Source: Deltaproteobacteria bacterium
GTDB lineage: Bacteria; Desulfobacterota; Desulfobacteria; Desulfobacterales; C00003060
Direction of reading: 5' to 3'
Length of the DNA: 35,215 nt
Assembly: GCA_030665585.1 (NCBI GenBank)
Contig: DAOUZN010000003.1
Span: forward strand, 1 to 35,215
In this document: one piece after another, positions 17,235-25,916 of the stretch
How the letters are laid out: each line of letters starts with the position of its first letter
How positions within the stretch are numbered: position 1 is the first letter of the stretch
The notes under the pieces: model-generated
Databases searched by the model: none
Told to the model about the DNA's origin: nothing
The model's input: the letters and a program-made list of their open reading frames with translations, nothing else
Made by a program: the position numbers and the translations under genes

Positions 17235-18209
17235 ATGAAACCATTACGTGTCGGAGTCATAGGGGTTGGATATCTCGGAAAGTTTCATGCCGAGAAATAT
17301 GCCCGCATGAAGGGCGTTGAGCTCGTGGGCGCGGTGGACGTCGTCGCTGAAAGGGCAGAACGTGTTGGAAAACGATTGGGGACCGAATCGTTTACCGATT
17401 ACAGGGATCTCATCGATCAAGTCGATGCCGTAAGCGTGGTTGTGCCCACGCCCCTTCATTTTCCCATTAGCCGTGATTTCTTGGAACATGGTGTCGACGT
17501 ATTGATCGAAAAGCCCATAGCACAGACGCTTGAAGAGGCGGAGGTCCTCATAGAGGTTGCTGCTTCCCGTGGCTTGGTGATCCAAGTGGGCCACCTGGAG
17601 CGATTCAATCCTGCTGTTGTCGCCCTGACCAACGTGATAGACCGACCCTTGTTTATAGAGTCTCACCGCTTGAGTGTTTTTAAGGAACGGGGGACCGAAG
17701 TAGACGTGGTTCTGGATCTCATGATTCATGACATTGATATCATATTAAGCCTTGTGAAGTCCCAACTGCAGCACATTCACGCAGCCGGGGTTCCGGTCAT
17801 ATCTTCACGTGTGGACATCGCCAACGCACGCTTGACGTTTGAAAACGGTTGTGTCGCCAATGTGACTGCCAGCCGTATTTCACTGAAGAATATGCGCAAG
17901 ATACGCATCTTTCAGAAGGACACATACGTTTCCGTAGATTATTCAAACCGCGACATTACCATCATCCGCAAAGATGGCCAGGGAATCGACCTTCCCATCC
18001 CGGGGATGTCCATGGAACGATCAATCTTTGAAAAAGCCGATGCCCTAGAGGCCGAGATCGGGTCATTTGTGGACGCGGTGAGGACTCGGCAGGCTCCATT
18101 GGTCTCAGGGCACGATGGGCGAAACGCTCTTGGTGTTGCCTTGGATATCATTGATCAGATTGAGGCAAGCAGGAAGAAGGTTCTGACGGAAGAGAGCCTG
18201 TTGAGCTAG
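17235..18209 (+). CDS. Gfo/Idh/MocA oxidoreductase, GnnA-like by position
   Basis: A 324-residue NAD(P)-dependent oxidoreductase. The N-terminal Rossmann motif is GVIGVGYLGKFHA (residues 7–19), the family EKPIAQT motif follows near 93, then GHLERFNPA, and the substrate domain contains DLMIHDIDIILSL. Its position between lpxI and lpxB is where gnnA lies in Acidithiobacillus ferrooxidans (between lpxA and lpxB). GnnA there oxidises UDP-GlcNAc at C3 before transamination by GnnB. A role in making a 3-amino lipid A precursor is therefore plausible, but no GnnB-like aminotransferase is adjacent, so the assignment is inference. The start is ATG 17235, with GGGCGAG upstream. Confidence 0.88.
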   Translation: MKPLRVGVIGVGYLGKFHAEKYARMKGVELVGAVDVVAERAERVGKRLGTESFTDYRDLIDQVDAVSVVVPTPLHFPISRDFLEHGVDVLIEKPIAQTLEEAEVLIEVAASRGLVIQVGHLERFNPAVVALTNVIDRPLFIESHRLSVFKERGTEVDVVLDLMIHDIDIILSLVKSQLQHIHAAGVPVISSRVDIANARLTFENGCVANVTASRISLKNMRKIRIFQKDTYVSVDYSNRDITIIRKDGQGIDLPIPGMSMERSIFEKADALEAEIGSFVDAVRTRQAPLVSGHDGRNALGVALDIIDQIEASRKKVLTEESLLS

Positions 18210-18469
18210 TGCCGTGCGTGCCTCGTCTGTGGGTTGGGTCCTTTGTCAAGAATCTTTGCCGCAGACCGAACCTCGAAACAAGCCCCGAAACGACAACGAT
18301 TTCACGATACTGTTGCAGGTTCCAAGTTGGCTGCTCCCAGGGTTGGACGCACCCGAATGAATGCATTGAGACCTTTGAAAAACTGCTTCGCACTTATTCC
18401 TACGAACTTTTTGACCCATCTGCGGGCAGCCTTGGGCTCTTTACGGCCGGGCGAATCTACGGTTAGGTG
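18210..18469. other. 260-bp gap between the oxidoreductase gene and lpxB, no gene recognised
   Basis: An unusually long break inside an otherwise compact operon. Short open frames exist on both strands but none has a recognisable protein motif or ribosome-binding site. The segment 18369–18420 (AAAACTGCTTCGCAC…ACGAACTTTTTGACC) resembles a decayed repeat fragment. No promoter or terminator could be assigned with confidence. Confidence 0.4.
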
Positions 18470-19606
18470 ATGGACGGAACACGAAAGGTCATGATTATTG
18501 CCGGAGAAGCGTCCGGTGACATTCACGGTGCGCGCCTGGTGAAGGCGATGCAGGCACTCAGTCCCGGGCTTGAGTTTTTCGGCATAGGTGGCAGTGTCCT
18601 TCGCCAAGCAGGCGTCCGCATAAGCGTTGATAATTCTCAAATCGCTGTCGTCGGGATTTCGGAAGCCCTCTCAAAGCTTAGAATACTTCTCAGGGCCCTC
18701 AAGATTGCCAAAGAAGATTTGAAAAGAATCCGCCCAGATCTTCTCATTGTTATCGATTTTCCAGATTTTAACCTGCGCGTTGCCACGGTGGCGAGGAAAC
18801 TGGGTATCCCGGTGATGTACTACATTGGCCCTCAGATATGGGCATGGCGCACCGGGAGGGTGAAAAAGATTAAGAAGGTGGTTGACCACATGGTGGTGAT
18901 CTTCCCTTTCGAGGCAGCCTTTTACAGGACAAACCATGTGCCTGTGACCTTTGCAGGGCATCCTTTGCTGGACGGCATGGTGCCCATAAGATCCGGACAG
19001 ACGAAGGAGAATCTTACGGCGAACGGCTCCCTGATAGGACTGTTGCCTGGAAGCCGAAATGAAGAGATTAGACGTCTCCTTCCGACGATGGTTCAGGTCG
19101 CCGATATTCTGTCTGAACACATGCCGGGTATCCGTTTTGCGATACCCGTGGCCTCTTCGGTGGACAGGGCATTGGTGGAGACCATTGCCGAGGGGGGGGC
19201 GACACGGTTTCTGATCCTGTCAGATAGGCTTCGAAACATCCTGGATGAGGCCACGTTGCTTATCACGGCTTCCGGGACGGTGACCCTGGAGGCAGCCATA
19301 GCCGGAACGCCCATGATCATCGTGTATAAAGTGTCTCATTTGAGTTATTGGCTTGCAAAGCGTCTGGTACGGGTCAAACACATTGGCCTGGCCAACCTGG
19401 TCGCTGGTAAGACGGTGGTGCCGGAATTGATTCAGCGCGAAGCCTCGGCAGAGAAGATTGCTGGCCAGGCATTACAGTTGCTCAGAGATGAGAACAGGCT
19501 TGCTGAGATGCGGCACCAACTGAACCGTGTTGCCCAGAGCTTGGGCCCGCCCGGCGCTTCCAAAAGGGCCGCACAGGTTGCGATGAACCTGCTTTCGGGC
19601 AACTGA
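18470..19606 (+). CDS. lpxB: Lipid-A-disaccharide synthase LpxB
   Basis: A 378-residue GT-B glycosyltransferase (GT19) that joins lipid X and UDP-2,3-diacylglucosamine into the tetra-acyl disaccharide at the inner face of the inner membrane. Visible family features are MIIAGEASGDIHGARLV at the N-terminus, YYIGPQIWAWRTGRVKKI, FPFEAAFY, LLPGSRNEEIRRLLP, and ITASGTVTLEAAIAGTPMIIVYK. Length is normal. The start is ATG 18470 or the overlapping GTG 18467; an internal ATG at 18491 is preceded by GAAAGGTC and is also possible. The DUF374 acyltransferase gene starts 12 bp after the stop. Confidence 0.95.
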   Translation: MDGTRKVMIIAGEASGDIHGARLVKAMQALSPGLEFFGIGGSVLRQAGVRISVDNSQIAVVGISEALSKLRILLRALKIAKEDLKRIRPDLLIVIDFPDFNLRVATVARKLGIPVMYYIGPQIWAWRTGRVKKIKKVVDHMVVIFPFEAAFYRTNHVPVTFAGHPLLDGMVPIRSGQTKENLTANGSLIGLLPGSRNEEIRRLLPTMVQVADILSEHMPGIRFAIPVASSVDRALVETIAEGGATRFLILSDRLRNILDEATLLITASGTVTLEAAIAGTPMIIVYKVSHLSYWLAKRLVRVKHIGLANLVAGKTVVPELIQREASAEKIAGQALQLLRDENRLAEMRHQLNRVAQSLGPPGASKRAAQVAMNLLSGN

Positions 19607-19618
19607 TGGGTCTTTCAT

Positions 19619-20296
19619 ATGGTTGGAGAATCCAATGCAAGGTCCGGGTTGAAGTGGTGGCTGGCCGGCTGGCTGGGGAAAGGTCTGGTAGACTTGATTT
19701 GCGGCACGATGCGGATCCGCGTTGTCGACTTCAACAAGGCCCGGGCGGAGATCGAGTCAAAGAGATTTATCCTAGCCTTCTGGCATTCGAGGATTGTGGC
19801 GATCAGCTACCTTTACCAGGGCTGGGGGGCCGCAATACTGGTCAGCAGCTCTGAGGATGGGGAGATCATGGCACAGATCCTTCAACGCCAAGGTCACGAG
19901 ACCATCCGCGGATCGACGTCACGTCACGGCGTTCGCGCCATGGCCAAGCTTATTAAGACGCTCAATGAAACGATTCGTCCTGGAGGCGTCGTCCCGGACG
20001 GTCCAAGAGGACCGCGGTTCAGGGTTCAGCCCGGCGTCATCACCCTGGCTCAGAAGACGGGCTGTCCTGTTGTGCCGATCAGCTACAGCGCCAAGCGGAT
20101 CAAGATCTTTGCAAGCTGGGATCGGTTTATTCTACCGTATCCTTTCACCGAGGGTCGCCTCATCTACGGCAGGCCCATATCCATGCCTTCTAAACTTGAT
20201 GTGGAGGAACAAGAGGTTTATCGCGTCAGGCTGGAAGAAGAACTTAATCGCATTACAAGGAAAGTAGACCATTACTATGGTCACGAGATAGCGTAG
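19619..20296 (+). CDS. DUF374 lysophospholipid acyltransferase-family protein
   Basis: A 225-residue protein of the DUF374 family. Recognisable segments are FWHSRIVAISYLYQGWG, where HS(R) replaces the HxxxxD-type start of other acyltransferases, SSSEDGEIMAQILQRQGHETIRGSTSRHG, VPDGPRGPRFRVQPG, and VVPISYSAKR. It probably attaches to the inner membrane and transfers an acyl chain to a lipid. Its place between lpxB and msbA suggests a secondary (acyloxyacyl) acylation of lipid A or its precursor, a role of LpxL/LpxM elsewhere; neither is in the window. No strong ribosome-binding site; the start is chosen from the spacing to lpxB. Confidence 0.85.
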   Translation: MVGESNARSGLKWWLAGWLGKGLVDLICGTMRIRVVDFNKARAEIESKRFILAFWHSRIVAISYLYQGWGAAILVSSSEDGEIMAQILQRQGHETIRGSTSRHGVRAMAKLIKTLNETIRPGGVVPDGPRGPRFRVQPGVITLAQKTGCPVVPISYSAKRIKIFASWDRFILPYPFTEGRLIYGRPISMPSKLDVEEQEVYRVRLEEELNRITRKVDHYYGHEIA

Positions 20297-20310
20297 CGTT
20301 ACGGTCAAAA

Positions 20311-20343
20311 ATCCCCTGTCCGCCTGAGGCGGACTGCGGGGGA
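20311..20343. repeat. GC-rich hairpin between acyltransferase and msbA (REP-like unit 3)
   Basis: ATCCCC, TG, TCCGCC, TGA, GGCGGA, CTGC, GGGGGAT: an imperfect palindrome of 33 bp preceded by TTACGGTC, the same flank seen at 10751. The CCGCC/GGCGG core differs from the GTAGC core of the other two units while the outer stem is kept. It might slow transcription between the two genes but has no T-run. Confidence 0.65.
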
Positions 20344-20379
20344 TCTTCAGTCCTTTCCTATTTTTCGTGTGGTGAGGTT

Positions 20380-22164
20380 GTGAGTGACAGAGACAACAGA
20401 GATTTAACGAAGATATGCCACCGGATTTTGGCACTTGTCAAGTCACAGTGGCCTCGCCTCGTCCTGGCCATGTTCTGTATGATGCTGGTAGCAGCGCTTA
20501 TTGCTGCCACGGCCTATCTTGTGAAACCCGTTTTGGACGAGATCTTTGTCAATCGAGACAAGAGGATGCTGCAGCTCCTTCCCCTTGCCATCATCATCAT
20601 CTATGTCCTCAGAGGGGGTGCGTATTTTGGCCAGGCCTATTTGATGAATTATGTGGGGCGTTGTATTATCAAGCGACTCCGTGACGACCTTTACAGTCAC
20701 ATTCAGATGTTGCCCCTGTCCTTTTTCCAGAAACATGAGACCGGTGTCTTGATGGCAAGGATCATGAACGACGTTAACCTTGTGAAGGGGATGGTCTCTG
20801 ATGCGGTCACGGGGGTGTTAAAAGATTTCTTTTCAATCCTAGGCCTCCTGTTTGTCATCTTTTACCGAGACTGGGTCCTGGCCTTGATTGCGATCACTGT
20901 TTTACCAGTGGCTGTGATCCCCATCGTAAAGTTTGGCAGGCGAATGCGGAAGTTGAGCACCCGGTGCCAGGAGGCCATGGCGGATATGAGCTTCCTCCTT
21001 CATGAAACCTTTACAGGCACTAGAATCGTAAAAGCCTTTGGCATGGAAGCCCATGAAAACCGCCGTTTTTTTGAAAAAACCGCTCGTTTGTTTAAATACG
21101 AAATCAAGGCCGTCATCGTCAGGGCCATGTCTTCGCCTGTCATGGAACTGCTGGGCGGCATTGGCATTACGTTTATTATTTGGTACGGCGGACACAAGGT
21201 CATTACAGGCACATCGACACCAGGGACTTTCTTTTCCTTTATGGCGGCCCTGATCATGTTGTATGAGCCGATCAAAAGGATCAGCAGACTGAATAATGTC
21301 ATTCAGGAAGGGCTGGCTGCCGCTGTTCGAATCTATGATATCCTCGACACCGATTCGGACATCCAGGAGTCGCTGGACGCTGTCGCGCTTAAGGGCGGGC
21401 GGCATTCCGTGGTTTTTCGCAATGTTTCTTTCAAGTACGAGGACCAGATGGTCCTCAGAAACATCAACCTTAGGGTTAAGAACGGCGAAATCGTTGCCTT
21501 GGTGGGCATGAGCGGCGGGGGAAAGACCACCTTGGTGAATTTGATTCCTCGCTTTTATGATGTCACCGAAGGGGCGATCCTCATTGACGGGCAGGATGTC
21601 CGGGATGTGAGCATTGCCTCGCTTCGCAGCCACATCGGGATCGTGACCCAAGACCCCATGCTTTTCAATGATACCATTCAAAACAATATTGCCTATGGAA
21701 GACTTGATGCCTCCGAGTCGGACATCGTTGCAGCTGCTAAGGCCGCCTATGCTTATGATTTCATACAGAATTTTCCGGACCGGTTCGGTACTGTGGTGGG
21801 CGAAAAGGGCGTGAGGCTGTCCGGGGGGGAAAAGCAGCGCATCTGCATTGCCCGTGCGCTCTTGAAGAATGCACCTATCTTGATCCTGGATGAAGCGACT
21901 TCTTCACTAGATACTGAGTCGGAGTTAGCCGTTCAGGGTGCCCTCGAAAACCTCATGAAGGGTCGCACGACCCTTATCATCGCCCACAGGCTCTCCACGA
22001 TTCGACACGCTGATCGGATCATCGTGATTGTGAACGGAAGGATTGTAGAAGAGGGCAAACACGAAGAACTCTTGGCTCTCCATGGCGAGTATTTTAAACT
22101 TCACGACATGCAATTTGAAAACAACAACGATCAAAAGGCACATGAAAGTCAACAGCACGGTTAA
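20380..22164 (+). CDS. msbA: Lipid A export permease/ATP-binding protein MsbA
   Basis: A 594-residue ABC half-transporter that flips core-lipid A across the inner membrane. A six-helix membrane domain (about residues 20–310) contains LPLSFFQKHETGVLMARIMNDV, typical of MsbA. The nucleotide-binding domain has Walker A GMSGGGKTT, Q-loop IVTQDPMLF, signature LSGGEKQRICIARAL, Walker B ILILDEATSSLD and the switch His in IAHRL. The GTG start has GTGAGG upstream. The C-terminus is extended with a polar tail (NNNDQKAHESQQHG), within which the next gene starts. Confidence 0.96.
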   Translation: MSDRDNRDLTKICHRILALVKSQWPRLVLAMFCMMLVAALIAATAYLVKPVLDEIFVNRDKRMLQLLPLAIIIIYVLRGGAYFGQAYLMNYVGRCIIKRLRDDLYSHIQMLPLSFFQKHETGVLMARIMNDVNLVKGMVSDAVTGVLKDFFSILGLLFVIFYRDWVLALIAITVLPVAVIPIVKFGRRMRKLSTRCQEAMADMSFLLHETFTGTRIVKAFGMEAHENRRFFEKTARLFKYEIKAVIVRAMSSPVMELLGGIGITFIIWYGGHKVITGTSTPGTFFSFMAALIMLYEPIKRISRLNNVIQEGLAAAVRIYDILDTDSDIQESLDAVALKGGRHSVVFRNVSFKYEDQMVLRNINLRVKNGEIVALVGMSGGGKTTLVNLIPRFYDVTEGAILIDGQDVRDVSIASLRSHIGIVTQDPMLFNDTIQNNIAYGRLDASESDIVAAAKAAYAYDFIQNFPDRFGTVVGEKGVRLSGGEKQRICIARALLKNAPILILDEATSSLDTESELAVQGALENLMKGRTTLIIAHRLSTIRHADRIIVIVNGRIVEEGKHEELLALHGEYFKLHDMQFENNNDQKAHESQQHG

Positions 22165-23317
22165 CAGATATATTTTTGGGGAGATGATACCGCCCTTTGT
22201 CATCAGCTTGATCTTGTTCACTTTCATTTTTTTGATGGCCAGGATACTCCGTATTACCGATCTCATCGTGAACTATGGCGTCAGTCTGTCGTCCGTCCTC
22301 CTCCTGTTGATTTACGCCACGCCTTCTTTCCTGATTTTTGTTCTTCCGATGTCCATCATGATGGGTGTGCTCCTGGGTTTCCTGAGGTTGTCTCACGACA
22401 ATGAGGTCATTGCCTTGAAAGCAGGTGGGTTTAGTGTCTACTGGCTTCTTCCTCCTGTTTTTGTTTTTTGTCTCATCGGGTGTTTGTTGACCGGCTTTGT
22501 CTCTATATACGGCTCTCCGCGGGGAAGACTTTCTTCCAAGGCCTTACTGCTTAAAACCGCAACATCGAACATTGACATAGGGTTAAAAGAGAGGACGTTC
22601 ATCGACCGTTTTAGTGGTGTTATGCTTTATGTGAGTCAAATCGATACGCAGGACAAGACCCTCATCGATGTCTTCATTGAAGACCGGCAAACGCCGGGAA
22701 TGGTAAACACGGTTATTGCGCCCAGGGGGAAGTTTCTCTTCGATGCGGAAAGCCTTACCTTCCAGTTGTCACTGTTCAATGGGATGATCAATGAAGTCGA
22801 TCAGAAGAATGGGACCGTACATTCTATTAGCTTCGACACCTATGATTTTAACCTTAACCTCGCCCGGGTTCTGTCTGCAAGAGAGCAAGGCCAAAAGGGC
22901 AGAAAAGAAATGAGTTTGGTAGAATTACGCCAGAGTCTAGAGGCCGCTAGCAGGAAAGATGCAAAATACTACTTGACCTTGATGGAATATCACAAGAAAT
23001 TTTCCATCCCCTTTGCGTGTTTTGTCCTTGGACTGGTCGCAGTTCCCTTGGGGATTCAATCAAGATCTGCAAAGAGGTCTTTTGGCATGGTTCTGGGTTT
23101 GCTCTTCTTTCTCATTTATTATGTGTTGATGTCCGTGGGCATGGTTCTTGGTGAGACCGGGGCGTGTCCGCCCGTTATCGGCATGTGGGGCCCCAACTTG
23201 GTGATGGGCACGATTGGTATGTACCTTCTCCTCTCGAGCGCAAAGGAGCGCCCCCTAAAGGCCATTTCACTATTGCCAAGGATATTCATGTCACCTAAAT
23301 CAGCGTGCATAGAGTAA
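22142..23317 (+). CDS. lptF: LPS export permease LptF
   Basis: A 391-residue YjgP/YjgQ family permease, half of the LptB2FG engine that extracts LPS from the inner membrane. It has three N-terminal membrane helices (about 12–40, 52–85, 100–125), a periplasmic beta-jellyroll (about 130–265) and three C-terminal helices. The start is ATG 22142, where MKVNSTVNRYIFGEM matches the family N-terminus; it lies 23 bp inside msbA with AAAAGG upstream. The longer frame from 22082 would read through msbA coding sequence and is not credible. lptG follows after 151 bp. Confidence 0.93.
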   Translation: MKVNSTVNRYIFGEMIPPFVISLILFTFIFLMARILRITDLIVNYGVSLSSVLLLLIYATPSFLIFVLPMSIMMGVLLGFLRLSHDNEVIALKAGGFSVYWLLPPVFVFCLIGCLLTGFVSIYGSPRGRLSSKALLLKTATSNIDIGLKERTFIDRFSGVMLYVSQIDTQDKTLIDVFIEDRQTPGMVNTVIAPRGKFLFDAESLTFQLSLFNGMINEVDQKNGTVHSISFDTYDFNLNLARVLSAREQGQKGRKEMSLVELRQSLEAASRKDAKYYLTLMEYHKKFSIPFACFVLGLVAVPLGIQSRSAKRSFGMVLGLLFFLIYYVLMSVGMVLGETGACPPVIGMWGPNLVMGTIGMYLLLSSAKERPLKAISLLPRIFMSPKSACIE

Positions 23318-23468
23318 TTTTCATCTGCAAGGAGCCGCTTGTCCGTCCACGCGCTTTTCCACTCCGAGACATGACATATTCCAGGATGGTTTATATTGAG
23401 GCCGGTTTCACCCGTATGGACTGCATGGCCCGGTGCGAGCAGTTTTCGCTCCAACATGATCGGACAGG

Positions 23469-24566
23469 ATGGGGATTGCAAAAGTGAGTCTTTCGACCAT
23501 CCACAGGTACTTGACCAAGGAATTGCTGAAGTACTTCTGTTTTGTACTCATGGCTGTTGTGGGCATCTATCTTGCCGTCGATTTCTTTGAAAAGGTAGAC
23601 GATTTCTTGGACGCCGAGGTGCCCCTCTCGAAGCTCGTTGTCTTTTTCGCACTCAGGATTCCTTTCATAGTGGCCCAGGTAACGCCAGTGGGCGTTTTAC
23701 TGGCTGTGCTCATCGTCTTTGGCCTCATGGTCCGGAATAACGAGATAGTGGCCTTGAAAAGCGGCGGAGTGAGGATCTCTTCCCTGTTCAAGCCTGTCCT
23801 TGTGACGGGATTAACATTTAGTGTCCTTGTTTTTTTCTTTAGCGAGGTGTTGGTCCCGATGACCATGGTGAGGGCAAATAAAATATGGCAAAGCGACGTG
23901 AGGAAAGGATCCGCGGTGGCTTCCAGGAAGAAGAATATCTGGATCAAAGGCAACCACGCCATTTTCCATATTACCTATTTCAATCCCTCGGATAAAACCA
24001 TATTCGGCGTGACGCTGAATTATTTTGACGGGCGCTTCCGCTTAGTCGGACGGGTGGATGCTGAAAAGGGTATTTACACGGGAGATAGATGGCGCTTATT
24101 CAATGTGGTTGAACAGGATCTGTTGACAGAGGATGGAAGCTACAAGGTATCGTGTCTAGAAGAAATCTCTGTAAAGCTCGAGTTTGTGCCAGAAGATCTG
24201 CTTACGGTTGTCAAGAAGCCTGAAGAAATGAGTTACAGCGAACTGGCTGCCTATATACAGAAGGTTGAAGAAGAAGGATACGATGCGACAAGCTATCGGG
24301 TTGACCTCATGGCCAAAATATCTTTTCCATTTGTTTGTGTGATCATGAGCTTGGTGGGGACTAGTTTAGCCTTCTGGAGAAAAAAGAAAGAAGGGTTCGC
24401 TGGGAGTATTGTTTACGGTATTGGGATGGCATTTCTCTATTGGACCCTTCACAGCTTCTGTTTGTCCCTGGGATATGGCGCGATGTTGCCACCTATCATA
24501 GCAGCATGGCTAACCAATGTGCTATTTGTATGTTTCGGCGTCGTCACATTACTCAAGGCCAACTGA
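23469..24566 (+). CDS. lptG: LPS export permease LptG
   Basis: A 365-residue YjgP/YjgQ family permease, partner of LptF in LptB2FG. It shows STIHRYLTKELLKYF at the start, membrane helices near 20–40, 55–85 and 98–125, a central periplasmic domain (KGSAVASRKKNIWIKGNHAIFHITYF), and three C-terminal helices including MSLVGTSLAFWRKKKEGFAGSI. The coupling helix region EIVALKSGG is typical. The start is either ATG 23469 or GTG 23484, the latter with GGATGGGG upstream. LptB, LptA and LptC are not in the window. Confidence 0.92.
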   Translation: MGIAKVSLSTIHRYLTKELLKYFCFVLMAVVGIYLAVDFFEKVDDFLDAEVPLSKLVVFFALRIPFIVAQVTPVGVLLAVLIVFGLMVRNNEIVALKSGGVRISSLFKPVLVTGLTFSVLVFFFSEVLVPMTMVRANKIWQSDVRKGSAVASRKKNIWIKGNHAIFHITYFNPSDKTIFGVTLNYFDGRFRLVGRVDAEKGIYTGDRWRLFNVVEQDLLTEDGSYKVSCLEEISVKLEFVPEDLLTVVKKPEEMSYSELAAYIQKVEEEGYDATSYRVDLMAKISFPFVCVIMSLVGTSLAFWRKKKEGFAGSIVYGIGMAFLYWTLHSFCLSLGYGAMLPPIIAAWLTNVLFVCFGVVTLLKAN

Positions 24567-24633
24567 GCGAACCTTAAGGCTTCGCCCCCATTGGAGCCAT
24601 GTCGTTTATGCAACATTAGGGTAGAGTCAGGTT

Positions 24634-25914
24634 GTGATTATTTTGTACAATATCTTGTTTTCGATAACCATCGTCTTGGCCCTTCCCTTCATTTTTGTGA
24701 AGGTACTGACCTCTGAGAAGAGGCAAAAAACGGTTATCCGGCGCTTGCGCCCGGAAGCTTGCATCAGGGCCTCTGGGGCAAGACCCGTCTGGATTCACGC
24801 CCTTTCCGTGGGTGAGGTTCTGGCTTCCTCGTCCCTAATAAAACAGATAAAGAAGATTTGCGCCCGGCGGCCAGTCGTACTTTCAGTTTCGACGCTTACT
24901 GGTCATGAGGTTGCCAAGAGGCTACTTAAAAGCGATGTGGATGCTATCTTCTTTTTTCCCTATGACTTGGTCTGGTCGGTTAGAAAGACCACTGGATCTG
25001 TCGACCCTGGCATATTCATCCTGGTGGAGTCAGATATCTGGCCAAATTTCACATATGAGATGAAACGACGGCAGATTCCCTTCATCCTCGTTAACGGGAG
25101 GGTCTCACCCAGGTCTTTTTCGGGATACATGCGGCTTTCTTTTTTTATGAAACGTGTGTTTTTTAATATCTCAAGCATTTGCGCTCAGACTGAGATGGAT
25201 GCCAGACGGTTTGTTGCCCTTGGTGCGGCGCCGGACAGGGTTCACGTGACCGGAAATATCAAGTTTGATCAGCCACTGATCTCTGTCTCAGAAGAGGAAG
25301 TCGGGGAGCTAAGAGCGTCCGTGAGGATTAGCCCAACGGCTCGGGTATTTGTGGCCGGAAGCACCCATGAGGGAGAAGAGGCGATTCTTTTGCGTTGCTT
25401 TGAAGCCCTGAAAAGGGACTACCCGGACCTCGTCTTGGTGGTGGTGCCGCGGGACCCCAGACGGGCTGGGAGCGTCCAAGGGATGTTTAAGCAGGCTGGA
25501 CTTTTTGCCCCTTTGAGAACAGAATTGGGCAAGATGGATGTCGGCTTTGCACCAGAAGCCATCATTGTCGATACGATCGGAGAGCTGAGAAGACTTTATG
25601 CTATAGCCCATGTCGTCTTTGTGGGGAAAAGTCTGATCAATCTCGGCGGGCAGAATCCTCTGGAGCCTGCGGCTTTGAAAAAACCCATCGTCTTTGGGCC
25701 GCATATGTTCAATTTTGGACTCATTGCCGAACGTCTTGTCCGACAGGGGGGGGCTTTGCAGGTGGCAAACGAGGAGGAACTGCTGCGAGCGGTCAAAAAC
25801 CTGTTGGCTGACCCCAAGCGTTCCAACGCCATGGGGAAGAAGGCATATAACGTGTTTCATATGAACCGAGGGGCGCTTGAGAAGACCCTCGCTGTGATTG
25901 AGGGCTTTCTATAA
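24634..25914 (+). CDS. waaA: 3-deoxy-D-manno-octulosonic acid transferase WaaA (KdtA)
   Basis: A 426-residue GT30 glycosyltransferase that adds Kdo from CMP-Kdo to lipid IVA at the inner membrane. An N-terminal membrane anchor (1–22) is followed by the GT-B domains. The conserved Glu lies in IHALSVGEVLAS, and the CMP-Kdo-binding part includes VAGSTHEGEE, VVVPRDPRRAG and FVGKSLINLGGQNPLEPA, the most diagnostic segment. Length is normal. The GTG start has only a weak ribosome-binding site (TCAGG). lpxK begins 2 bp after the stop, so the two are co-translated. Confidence 0.95.
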   Translation: MIILYNILFSITIVLALPFIFVKVLTSEKRQKTVIRRLRPEACIRASGARPVWIHALSVGEVLASSSLIKQIKKICARRPVVLSVSTLTGHEVAKRLLKSDVDAIFFFPYDLVWSVRKTTGSVDPGIFILVESDIWPNFTYEMKRRQIPFILVNGRVSPRSFSGYMRLSFFMKRVFFNISSICAQTEMDARRFVALGAAPDRVHVTGNIKFDQPLISVSEEEVGELRASVRISPTARVFVAGSTHEGEEAILLRCFEALKRDYPDLVLVVVPRDPRRAGSVQGMFKQAGLFAPLRTELGKMDVGFAPEAIIVDTIGELRRLYAIAHVVFVGKSLINLGGQNPLEPAALKKPIVFGPHMFNFGLIAERLVRQGGALQVANEEELLRAVKNLLADPKRSNAMGKKAYNVFHMNRGALEKTLAVIEGFL

Positions 25915-25916
25915 CC

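Noticed and set aside
18210-18469. Small genes in the gap before lpxB
   Set aside because: The short frames on both strands overlap one another, lack ribosome-binding sites and show no protein pattern.
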